A stretch of DNA of 64,000 nucleotides from a virus. Below the pieces are notes generated by a model. That model searched no databases. It worked only from the letters and a program-made list of their open reading frames with translations, and was not told the origin of the DNA. A program made the translations under genes and the position numbers. The stretch spans positions 88,424 through 152,423 of IMG/VR virus record IMGVR_UViG_3300005915_001138; one strand, given 5' to 3'. Below, in pieces: positions 53,349 through 62,100 of the stretch. Each line of letters opens with the position of its first letter. The first letter of the stretch is position 1.

Positions 53349-53374
53349 GTCAAGAAATGAGATCACTACTTGAC
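53349..53374 (-). other. Short hairpin between topoisomerase genes
   Basis: GTCAAG...CTTGAC, a 6-pair stem in the 55-base gap between the two topoisomerase genes. Probably too weak to be a strong terminator; may modulate translation. Confidence 0.4.
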
Positions 53375-53384
53375 CCTTCTCAAC

Positions 53385-55169
53385 TTAGTCTTCAATTTTC
53401 CACGTATTAAGAACTAGTTTCCTACGTTCCTTAGCATCACTCATCAATTTAAAAATGGCCTTGTAATTCTTAGACCAAGTTACAGGGATTAATATCCTAG
53501 TAGATTCATCAAGAGTAAATACTTTAAGATCATCTGGATCAAATTCACCTAGTCCTTTTATTCGGATTATCGATTCTTTATTTTTTCTTGCTTTTTCTAG
53601 ATCTTTATTTGTCCAAAGAGGAACAAACTTACCTTTCTTTTTGATTCCAAACAATGGAGTCTTACAGATGAAAAGTTTATTCTCCTTTATTAAATCAGGG
53701 ACTAATGATGCAAATAGAATTATTAGTAGAGCTGTGATAAAATACCCTGCTGGATCTGCATCAGCTGCAATGATAACTTTACCGTATCTTAGTTTGGAAA
53801 TGTCACATGATGATCCAATCCCACAACCTAGCGCTCTTATTATTTCTTTTACTTCTTGATTATCAAGAGCATCCTTTTTAGTTAATATATTAGGTATGAC
53901 TCCTCTTAGAGCTAGCACAGCATGTTTTACTTCATCTCTAACTTGTGCCAACCCACCAATTGCAGAAGCTCCTTCTCCAATAATTAGTTCCCCATTATTA
54001 GAAGTACAGTCCTGCAACTTAGTAGACCTAGATGACCCTCTTTTCTTTCCATGAGTCTTAGTTAATTTTTTAGATTGAATTGCTTTTCTATAGTCTTGAA
54101 ATCGTATGAGTAAATTCTTTAACTCTTCTTCACCCATAGCCTTTATAGTAACTTCTATTTGTTTTTCCAATCCATCCATTATAGATAGATCTGATTTCTT
54201 AGATAGCCTTTCTTTTGTTTGACTATCAAAGTGGTTCTTCACCACCATTAAATTAATATATATTCTAGACCAATTTAAGCAATCAGATGGTTCAAATGAA
54301 TAGTTATATTTCTTTTTTAGTTTTTCAAATGCTGCTTTAATAAAGTTATTTATTTTTGTAATATGTGGACCAGATAATACTGGTGCCAAGTTTACTGTAG
54401 TGAATATAGTTTGTTTAGGAGAGTCACATTCCGCCCAGGCAAATGTTAATGTGCAAGACTCATGTTTTTTCTCTACATATGTATTATAATACTCAGGAGC
54501 TTCCCCAAGATAAGTTTTAAATAAATCTTCTTCAGTACATGAAATTTTATCATCATTAATATATAACTTAAGCCGTGGAAATCTAGCAGATGCAATTGAT
54601 AATCTACCAATTATCTGATCCATATTTACACTAATGTCGTCGAAGTATATTGGATTAGGATAACACACCATCTTAGTAGAGTAGGGTGGTTTCTTATTAC
54701 CTCTAGATATCTTTCTCTCTGCCGTGCCATCATGGAGTATTGTATATAATCCATGCTTATTATCTCTATAAATATCTATTAACATTTTATTACTTAATGC
54801 TGATACAGCAGTCAATCCAATTCCGTGAAGACCAACTGATATTTTATATGAAGATCCGTTTTCATTCTTTCTAAACTTACCACTAGTATTTATTTCATGC
54901 GTTATCAAAATAGGAGGATCTTTATCTAATGGAAGTTTCCCATCGAATGGTATACCTCTTCCATCATCTTCAACAGAAAAATAATCATCTCCTATTTCTA
55001 TTTTTATTCTTTTGGCACCACCAGCGGCTACTTCATCCAATGAGTTATCAAGCATTTCAATTAATAATTGAGTAGCATTTGATGTATCGCCTAAATAAAG
55101 ACTTGTGTGTTTTCGAATGTGTGTAATAGCATCAACTAATTCTATTGATGATGTATCGTATTTATCCAT
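53385..55169 (-). CDS. DNA topoisomerase II ATPase/TOPRIM subunit (GyrB-like)
   Basis: 594 residues. GHKL ATPase: EMLDNSLDE (E-x3-N), DDGRGIP, GLHGIGLTAVSALS. TOPRIM: LIIGEGASA (E), then AADADPAG (DxD) near residue 470. Like T4 gp39 plus gp60 in a single chain. It is followed by the small subunit gene. Confidence 0.93.
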   Translation of the reverse strand: MDKYDTSSIELVDAITHIRKHTSLYLGDTSNATQLLIEMLDNSLDEVAAGGAKRIKIEIGDDYFSVEDDGRGIPFDGKLPLDKDPPILITHEINTSGKFRKNENGSSYKISVGLHGIGLTAVSALSNKMLIDIYRDNKHGLYTILHDGTAERKISRGNKKPPYSTKMVCYPNPIYFDDISVNMDQIIGRLSIASARFPRLKLYINDDKISCTEEDLFKTYLGEAPEYYNTYVEKKHESCTLTFAWAECDSPKQTIFTTVNLAPVLSGPHITKINNFIKAAFEKLKKKYNYSFEPSDCLNWSRIYINLMVVKNHFDSQTKERLSKKSDLSIMDGLEKQIEVTIKAMGEEELKNLLIRFQDYRKAIQSKKLTKTHGKKRGSSRSTKLQDCTSNNGELIIGEGASAIGGLAQVRDEVKHAVLALRGVIPNILTKKDALDNQEVKEIIRALGCGIGSSCDISKLRYGKVIIAADADPAGYFITALLIILFASLVPDLIKENKLFICKTPLFGIKKKGKFVPLWTNKDLEKARKNKESIIRIKGLGEFDPDDLKVFTLDESTRILIPVTWSKNYKAIFKLMSDAKERRKLVLNTWKIED

Positions 55170-55185
55170 ATTAATCCTTAGGTTT

Positions 55186-55210
55186 GGGGGCCCCTACAAT
55201 AGGAGCCCCC
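55186..55210 (-). other. GC-rich intergenic hairpin 3
   Basis: GGGGGCTCCTA-TTG-TAGGGGCCCCC, an 11-pair stem (one G-U), between the SSB-like gene stop (55228) and the topoisomerase ATPase start. No T-tract follows. Confidence 0.7.
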
Positions 55211-55227
55211 GACTAACCAAATTATTC

Positions 55228-56007
55228 CTATCTAAAATCCCAATCATAATCCCCAGCAGATCCTCCGCCCTCTTTGACGGATGCTAGATCTTCAGGTTGA
55301 AAGTCATTAGGGGCTTTAGTATCAACATGACGATCAGCAGGATGTTCAATCGTAGATGTAACTCTAGATCTACCAGCAGGAGTTCCACTAACTCTAGATC
55401 TACCGGCTGGGTCTCCTCCTTTGTATTCTCCCCTAGGAAGAGTACTTCTAATTGCTTTACATATTCCACTTGAGAGTGCAGTATAAAACGGAAGATTTTT
55501 AGCACAGTTGGTCACGAAGTCTAGGAACTCATCCTTCTCTTCTTGTGACATTATAAATGTATTGCTTTCGAATCCAGAATCTTTTGGGGTACTAATTGTA
55601 ATTCCAATAGATGGCACTGGAGTACCACCTCTTTCTGGTCTAAACATATTAAAATAACTTTTACCTTCTCTAGGATAATGTTCTACTTGAAAAACTGATT
55701 TATATTTTTCATCTACTTTTGGATTAGGGTTTTCATATGTACCAGCCATTACTTTAGGTGCGGCTGTCACTAATGCTCTACACTCAGAAGGCATTAATGA
55801 GAAATCACACTTCTTTGCATAATTATATCTCTTTACACCTGGCTGGGGTCTTCCTGATTCATTCTTATCTAGTACTGGAGCTACTGATACTTGACAGCGT
55901 CCTCCAGGCTTTAGTACTGAAAGCCCTAATGTTAATTTTCCTACTCTTTGTTTATGAAACTCTGGTCCTGCGAAATTTAGACCATTTAAAATACTTTCTA
56001 AACTCAT
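55228..56007 (-). CDS. Candidate single-stranded DNA binding protein
   Basis: 259 residues. A strand-rich body of ~185 residues, a Gly/Pro/Ser-rich linker containing the decamer PAGRSRV(S/T) twice, and an acidic aromatic tip DYDWDFR after GGGSAG. This body-linker-acidic-tip build is the layout of SSB proteins whose tip recruits partners. The gene stands at the head of the replication block before the topoisomerase genes and is followed by a strong hairpin, as for an abundant protein. There is no match I can name, so this is an inference. Confidence 0.45.
   Translation of the reverse strand: MSLESILNGLNFAGPEFHKQRVGKLTLGLSVLKPGGRCQVSVAPVLDKNESGRPQPGVKRYNYAKKCDFSLMPSECRALVTAAPKVMAGTYENPNPKVDEKYKSVFQVEHYPREGKSYFNMFRPERGGTPVPSIGITISTPKDSGFESNTFIMSQEEKDEFLDFVTNCAKNLPFYTALSSGICKAIRSTLPRGEYKGGDPAGRSRVSGTPAGRSRVTSTIEHPADRHVDTKAPNDFQPEDLASVKEGGGSAGDYDWDFR
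55359..55410. repeat. 30-base direct repeat in the SSB-like gene
   Basis: TAACTCTAGATCTACC repeats with period 30 (55359 and 55389) and codes for the doubled PAGRSRV decamer in the linker. Confidence 0.75.
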
Positions 56008-56022
56008 TCTTTCTCCTATTAT

Positions 56023-56673
56023 TTAAGTAACTATTACAGATACCTCATCCGCCACTGGTTCAACAACCTTCGGTGGGGTGTCCGTAACTACATCATCTGA
56101 TAATACTTCAGGTCTTCTTAATTTGCTTTCAATGGTTGAGATCGCCCATTGGAATGTACCATATACTCTATGAAGTTTAATGACTTCGTCCTGACCTTTT
56201 CCAAATATGGTAGAGAACACTGCCCGATTGAAGAACTCTTCGAAGTTCACAGTACCTACAACTTCAGGGACTGTAAAATCTTCTACGCCATATGTGAATG
56301 GAATTACTCTTCTAACCCAGACATCTGTTATCTCTGTTGGGATATTCATAAACGACGGACACATTATTACTAGTAGTAATTTCTCAGTTCTATTATAAAA
56401 TACAATATTATTTTTCATTAAGAACGGACCTTCGATTCCATCGATGTCGACCCAGTTCTCAACTTTATAACATTTATCTACTGAAGTTACAACTTCCAAT
56501 GTTACTGATTTCTTACACTTCTCATCCTTAGGAGGACGATTTTCCCAACTTAAATTAGTCTTCTCTCTGAACTTTAATAAAATGTGTTCGATAACTTCTT
56601 TTGCCAATAGCATTTTCGCTACAGCAGAGGGGTAAACTACACCCCGTTCTACCAAGAGCTTTTGGATTCTCAT
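56023..56673 (-). CDS. Hypothetical protein, 216 aa
   Basis: Start taken as the ATG at 56673, with AAAGG about six bases upstream, rather than an earlier TTG. Helical first half with KMLLAKEVIEHILLKF, strands after, and an acidic C-terminal tail ending VADEVSVIVT. No family recognised. Lies between the small 111-aa gene and the SSB-like gene. Confidence 0.65.
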   Translation of the reverse strand: MRIQKLLVERGVVYPSAVAKMLLAKEVIEHILLKFREKTNLSWENRPPKDEKCKKSVTLEVVTSVDKCYKVENWVDIDGIEGPFLMKNNIVFYNRTEKLLLVIMCPSFMNIPTEITDVWVRRVIPFTYGVEDFTVPEVVGTVNFEEFFNRAVFSTIFGKGQDEVIKLHRVYGTFQWAISTIESKLRRPEVLSDDVVTDTPPKVVEPVADEVSVIVT

Positions 56674-56695
56674 TAGAGACCTTTCTGTTTTCGTT

Positions 56696-57031
56696 CTACT
56701 TCTGGACTCCTGCGCCAACTACTACTGCAGGAGTAACTTCTTCTCCTTTTTTCTGCATACCTGACCCAACTACCGTTGCTGTCTCTTGGTGTACAGATTC
56801 AGCATTCAATCTATTTCTATCTAGATCAAGCACCTGACCCTTTAAATTATTCACTCCAACTTTTTGCATTAGTTTAATAACCATTGGGGAAACATTTGGT
56901 ATAGTTATTTCAACATCTCCTACTCTAGTTCTAAATTTTAGTATTAATTCATTGTCTGCTCCACCTCCATCAAATCCTATTAGTTGTCCACCAACACTGA
57001 AATTCGACGACTTTTGTTCAACTGTAAACAT
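56696..57031 (-). CDS. Hypothetical protein, 111 aa
   Basis: MFTVEQKSSNFSVGGQLIGFDGG then strands (LKFRTRVGDVEITIPN) and a low-complexity end. AAGGAGA precedes the ATG. Follows the hairpin and the CTAATAAAGAAT motif at 57073. No function recognised. Confidence 0.65.
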   Translation of the reverse strand: MFTVEQKSSNFSVGGQLIGFDGGGADNELILKFRTRVGDVEITIPNVSPMVIKLMQKVGVNNLKGQVLDLDRNRLNAESVHQETATVVGSGMQKKGEEVTPAVVVGAGVQK

Positions 57032-57072
57032 AATACACGTTCTCCTTTTTATTTTAAAACAAAAATATTTTG

Positions 57073-57084
57073 ATTCTTTATTAG
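57073..57084 (-). repeat. CTAATAAAGAAT motif, downstream copy
   Basis: Identical to the motif at 57453-57464, on the same strand and also after a hairpin. It flanks the small membrane-type gene on the downstream side; possible processing or regulatory element. Confidence 0.35.
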
Positions 57085-57089
57085 GGTAT

Positions 57090-57132
57090 GAGACGCGACC
57101 ACCAGGAGATTTCTCTCCAGTGATCGCGTCTC
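57090..57132 (-). terminator. Terminator-like hairpin after the 74-aa gene
   Basis: GAGACGCGA...TCGCGTCTC on the minus strand, a 9-pair stem extended by a further imperfect CACTGGAGA/TCTCCTGGTG arm with loop. It is followed by CATACCCTAATAAAGAATC, so no clean T-tract. Likely a 3' end or stabiliser of the small-gene transcript. Confidence 0.5.
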
Positions 57133-57181
57133 TACCTCTGCGACTCCGCCAGCTCGGCGCGTGTCGTTAAGACTGTTGTAA

Positions 57182-57406
57182 CTAGGCGGTGGCGGGGGCG
57201 GCTGCCTTTTCCTTCTTGCTCTTCTTCTTCTTGCCCTCCGTGCCGCCCTTGCCCATGGTGTGGGTGATCGCTGCCACGGTGATGCCACCGGCGACGGCAC
57301 TGGCTGCGACGATTCCACCGAGGGCCAATGGTGAGAGTCCTTCAGCGACCTCCGCACCTTCTTCTACGATTTCCATTGCCGTTCCGATTGCTCCAAAGAG
57401 ATCCAT
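57182..57406 (-). CDS. Small membrane-type protein with Lys-rich tail
   Basis: 74 residues. The start is the ATG at 57406 because AGGAG sits seven bases upstream (inside the five earlier codons). An acidic helix, then a Gly/Ala/Val hydrophobic segment (LALGGIVAASAVAGGITVAA, about residues 27-46), then Lys-rich KKKKSKKEK and PATA end. Looks like a single-span membrane or virion protein. GC content is well above the neighbours. Preceded by promoter copy 4 and a structured leader. Confidence 0.65.
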   Translation of the reverse strand: MDLFGAIGTAMEIVEEGAEVAEGLSPLALGGIVAASAVAGGITVAAITHTMGKGGTEGKKKKSKKEKAAAPATA

Positions 57407-57452
57407 AATCCTGCTCCTCATGTGTGTAGTGTAGGTAACACGCCCAATTAAA

Positions 57453-57464
57453 ATTCTTTATTAG
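57453..57464 (-). repeat. CTAATAAAGAAT motif, upstream copy
   Basis: Same 12-base motif as at 57073, located in the leader of the small membrane-type gene after GGGTTTCCCGT. The two copies bracket the gene. Confidence 0.35.
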
Positions 57465-57482
57465 ACGGGAAACCCAACTCAG

Positions 57483-57522
57483 CTTCTCCCTCACCAGTAC
57501 GTACCGGTAAGAGAGGAGAAAG
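57483..57522 (-). promoter_or_regulatory. Structured leader hairpin
   Basis: TCTCTTACC...GGTGAGGGA pairs with wobbles in the ~150-base leader of the 74-aa gene, with further flanking pairing. May control stability or translation of this transcript. Confidence 0.45.
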
Positions 57523-57552
57523 ACTGGTAAAACACGGTTGAACCTGTCCTTC

Positions 57553-57577
57553 TCACTAATTAATATATATAGTAAAA
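57553..57577 (-). promoter_or_regulatory. Candidate phage promoter, copy 4
   Basis: Minus strand TACTATATATATTAATTAGTGA, differing from copies 1 and 2 at one base in the TATTAAATAGTGA core. It stands just after the 182-aa gene stop and starts the unit of the 74-aa gene. Confidence 0.6.
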
Positions 57578-57616
57578 CCCTAGAAAATGGCTATTTTTGG
57601 TCGTTTTTTAACCGTT

Positions 57617-58165
57617 TTAGTCAGGAAAGTCAAGGTCTTTTTGACGTAAAATTTCACGTAAAAACTTGACGTAATTCTCCTTATCTAAGTTATAAATTGA
57701 CCATGAAAACAGCCTGCAATATCCCTCTTTTATAGTAAGTTCTTCTAGCTCCTGACGAGTAGTTATGCTGCTAATTTTTCCCTCATTCATAGCGTCTGGA
57801 ACATCAACTTTTAGGCATTTAAAAAGCCTCTTAATATTGACCGGCAAATTAATTGATTCCGGTTTTTCTGAGTTAGGAATTTCTGAAATTGTAAACGATG
57901 GAGACAAAAACATTTTAAGATTATTCAAAGAATAAATCTTAGCTAACTCCACCATTAGATGTGTCCAAAATTCCTGATCATCTATCTCCAAAATATCATA
58001 ATTAAATTCTATATCATATTTAGACATCGGATGTTTTGCAGCATCCAATAACACATTTTGAGAATGGAAATATAGCAGTCGTTCATTTATCTGTTCTTGG
58101 GTTATACTAGGTTCATCCTTATCAAGATAAAGTCTTCCCAATGTTTTATCATCTGTTAAATCCAT
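57617..58165 (-). CDS. Hypothetical protein, 182 aa
   Basis: Soluble, helical protein with an Asp/Glu-rich start and a Lys/Leu-rich end. No motif. It immediately follows the 317-aa gene (58166), both downstream of the large RNA polymerase beta gene, and its stop is near promoter copy 4. Possibly an accessory of the polymerase by context only. Confidence 0.65.
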   Translation of the reverse strand: MDLTDDKTLGRLYLDKDEPSITQEQINERLLYFHSQNVLLDAAKHPMSKYDIEFNYDILEIDDQEFWTHLMVELAKIYSLNNLKMFLSPSFTISEIPNSEKPESINLPVNIKRLFKCLKVDVPDAMNEGKISSITTRQELEELTIKEGYCRLFSWSIYNLDKENYVKFLREILRQKDLDFPD

Positions 58166-59119
58166 TTATTTATTTCTCCTTATCTTCCCACTAATGTGGG
58201 ATGAAATCGCTGGACTATTTAATAATCCGGAGTCAAATTCAATTATAAATTCTGCCTTTGTATGTATAGAATCTATACCTTCTATCTTCTTAACAAACCC
58301 ACCTTGGCGTTTTGTTTTAGTAGTATCCCATATACCATATAGTGCCGTTCCAGTCTCCCACTCCTTTATATTTCTATAAATTTTATGAGCGTCTCCAAAT
58401 AATACCTTTCCAAAGAATACTTTTATTTTAGATTCTCCACCTACCTTCTCAATATTTTTTGGTTTAGCTATGATCAACCAGGCAGCATCACCTACGTTCT
58501 TTCTGAAGGGCTTAAACATGCTCCCAAGCGTCCACATCTGAAGACCGGTTAGTTGGTGTGTTCCTACACTGAATGGGCCTACAACTCCTTGTAGAGGATT
58601 AGATGATACTTCTTGAATGTAACAGCTCTCTGATACATATGAAGACTTAAATGCATTATTTATTTTCTTTGGTAATGCTAACCACCATTTTTTAAATCTA
58701 ATAGGATCTTTATCATGCCATATCTCAATAGTAATTCCGACTCTATAGAATCCTTTATTTCCAAGACCATATCCTGCTACGATATCTTTTTCTTTATTTA
58801 ACGCTTCTACAAATGTTTTAATATATTCTTCTCTTTGATCCTTTAATCTTATAATAAGAAATGTTGGTCTCTCTTCTGAGTGGCCTTCGCATGATGCTCT
58901 CATCTCTATTTCTTTTATTTTTAATAAATTATTAAGAGCCTTATCTGGAATGTTAAAATCAACTGCGATTCTATTCCAAATTTTTTGTCTATGATCTGAT
59001 GTTTGTCCTACAAGAGGAGGGTACGGTGGTTTACCATTTAATATAGTATATATAAATGTAGGAGCATTCTTCTTACCAACTCCGAACATAGCCTCCTCCA
59101 AAAATTCTAGTTTATTCAT
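58166..59119 (-). CDS. Hypothetical protein, 317 aa, coupled to RNAP beta
   Basis: Starts by TAATG overlap with the large beta gene. ASCEGHSEERPTFLIIRL and GYGLGNKGFYRVGITIEIW look like strand-turn segments; the middle contains Lys-rich strands and a C-terminal IIEFDSGLL. Not recognised. Its coupling to beta suggests a polymerase-linked role, unproven. Confidence 0.65.
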   Translation of the reverse strand: MNKLEFLEEAMFGVGKKNAPTFIYTILNGKPPYPPLVGQTSDHRQKIWNRIAVDFNIPDKALNNLLKIKEIEMRASCEGHSEERPTFLIIRLKDQREEYIKTFVEALNKEKDIVAGYGLGNKGFYRVGITIEIWHDKDPIRFKKWWLALPKKINNAFKSSYVSESCYIQEVSSNPLQGVVGPFSVGTHQLTGLQMWTLGSMFKPFRKNVGDAAWLIIAKPKNIEKVGGESKIKVFFGKVLFGDAHKIYRNIKEWETGTALYGIWDTTKTKRQGGFVKKIEGIDSIHTKAEFIIEFDSGLLNSPAISSHISGKIRRNK

Positions 59120-62100
59120 TATTCAGACTCCAAGTGTATGGCTGTCATCATCTGAGAGAATAGATCTTTAACTGGATTATGAACAGGAGTCTTAAATTCT
59201 GTAGATCCAGTTTGATGTATTTCAGATACCATCTGGTTCTTTGTAGCATGATCGGCACTAAGTGGTCCAAAGAACTCATCAATTAGAGTGGGACAATTCC
59301 ATCCTAATAAAGAATACATATCATACTCACCTAACTTCTGACCACCACCTTTCCTTTTACCTGCAGTTGGTTGAAATGTTATTGAATTATATCCGCCTGT
59401 TCCTCTGGAGTGGATCTTCTTCTCTGACATATGCTCAAGCTTGTTAACATAAACATATCCTACTGCTACTGGTTCTGTTGTCACACCTAAATGAGCTATC
59501 TTTAATTTAGTTCTAGCCGATCTACCAACTAACTTCAGAGCTACCTCAATTGCTTTTCTATCTGGACTCTTAAATGGAGCACATATAATTGGAACGAATC
59601 CATTCTTTATAACTTGTTTTCTAATTGTTTCATATGCTGGATCAGATAATGCTGACATCTTTTGATGTACCCGTTTACTATATGTCTTTCCTTTAGTTCC
59701 ATCCATTAGTACAAGTATCTTATGATATATTACTTCGAATCTCTTTCTTGGTAGTTCTTCCATTAGATCTGCAATTCTTTTAGCTACTAATCCAGTTGCC
59801 ATTTCTAATAACTGACCAGTAATCATTCTATTTAAAATACTTAATGGATTATATAACATCTCCAATTTATCACCCCAAGGAGTCTCAGGCATATTTTCAT
59901 CCTTCTCAATGATAGCAACAACTCCCTTGTTGAAGTGACGATTATTAAGTTTATCTCCTTTAAATATACTAAGCTCTTGTGCAATAATAAATTTTACTTT
60001 AATCCCTTCAAACTTCTCACCCTTCTCTCTGAAGTGTCCTATAGGATATTTACCATGCAATGTTTTATATTGATCTCTAAATCGTTCATATGCTGGTAAT
60101 AGCTTTTCTGGTATAGCATCTTCAGGTACATTAGAATATACTTCTATGTCTGTTACACGTCCGTTCTCTGCTCGTATATGTTTGTTTGCCTGTACATCAT
60201 ATATTGCTGTTGAATATGTCAGGAGGATGTCTCCTTTTCTAATTGTGTTTCCGATGCTTTGTATGAATGATATATCTTCTTCTGGGGTGACGAGTGCTTC
60301 GTTATGTTCTGCGTGAACAGATATGAATTTCGCCGCTGCTGACTCACTTATCACCATACCATCCTCAAAATTATATCCTTTCCATGGCATCATTCCAGTC
60401 AACATATTAACACCATTAGATATTAATCCGTCCTTAACATTGGCCCCTTCTGCTATGATAGTTCCTTCTTTAACCTTCTGTTTTAGTTTAACAGTTGGAT
60501 GAAATACACTTAGCCCATCCTGACCGCCACCACTCTTAAGGTTAGCTGGACGAGTACCAACTACATGAGTCTTTCCACTTTTATCAAGTACTAAAATAAA
60601 TCCATCCTTTATATCTACAATCTCTCCGTCCACTGGGCTCTTCTTAATAAAGCTATCTGATAGAAGTGGGGTGAGACATGCTTCGTATCCTGTTTGAACC
60701 GCAGGGTTCTCTGGGAATTTAATAGGCACTGCCTGTTTCTGCTGACCGGCAGCCATAGTAACTCTAGCACCTTCATTCGATTCTACAAATGGTATTAACG
60801 CTGGACTGACACTTAATATTTCCGTGGCTTTAACATTCTTTCTATCCTTAACAATCATCTGACCTCTGACATTACTTATTGTCGCACCGACTGTCAGATG
60901 CTGCTGGAATCCAACCCCTGGCCCGTTTGGTGTATCTAAAGGATCTATACATCCGAAGTATGTTGGGTGGACGTTCATAGCCTGTCTTGGAAATGCTTCC
61001 GACTTAGGAACACCACCAATACCAACAGGGGATATTCTTGTCATTGTTGATAACTCTTCAACGGGATTTATATTTTCTAATATAGCAACGTTCTGAGAGG
61101 TTATAACATCAGTGAACACAGACGTAGGATTTATATATAGAGTAGCAGTTGTATCTCCACCCGCTCTCTTACTCATATACTCATTGTATGCCATCAGTAC
61201 CTGCTTCTGTGCTAATGCCACAAACAATTCAGACGATCTTATTCTGAGTTTATCACAACCATTTCTATCATCTACTCGACCACGAACAACTTCCTTAGCT
61301 ATGAATATAATTATGTCTCTTATATTAGTAGGATCCCCTTTTGATTTAAGAATTTTAATCTCTATAGGGGTCACAATATTTGCCCATATCTGATCCATAG
61401 TATCAACACAGTTTCTATTATCTGTATATGATTCCAGTCCGTGTTGCCATGTCTCAGAAGATTCTATATCTTCTCCTTCTGGAATACTAGGAAGAGCAAA
61501 TCTAAATGATTCAATTACCTCTGGTCCAAGTATATCATCTTCGAATGTAAAATTAATGAATGTTCCATCATGTAACTTTAGAGAATTCTCTCCATCTTTT
61601 TTATCAGTAAGAGTATATTTCATTCCAAATAGATTTAGACATTGTTTTAATCCATATTTATATGCCATGAACATAGTCAATGGAATTTTATAGTTACCTA
61701 TATGAATCATTAAATAAGAAGTTCTTTTAAGTCTCTTGCTATATATTGCTACAGTAGAGTAAGATGATTCAAACCTACCAAGGTATGGTTTTAGAAAGAA
61801 TATAGGATAAGGTATAATCTGATTGATTAATACATTCTCCTGACCATATATCATAAACGTTCCGTTCTCTGTAAGGTGAGGGAGATCCATATATACAGTC
61901 TGGTCTACTCCTTTATCATCAGTCATAGTCACGGTATATCTATCCTTGATTGTAGGGGTTAGATCACTGGGAGGAGACTTCATAGTTTTAACTTCTATAT
62001 CTTTAACCTTCAGAGGCATATCTTTATTTTCTAAGACCTTGAATGCATCAGTTAAATCCTCAACTAAATTCTCAGCAAAGTCTCTCTTTCTTTTCTCAAG

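Noticed and set aside
57049-57434. Plus-strand 81-aa and minus-strand 102-aa ORFs over the 74-aa membrane-type gene
   Set aside because: The other frames are Ala/Arg/Pro-rich shadows of a GC-rich gene. Only the 57182-57406 frame has a ribosome binding site at the right distance and a sensible membrane helix.
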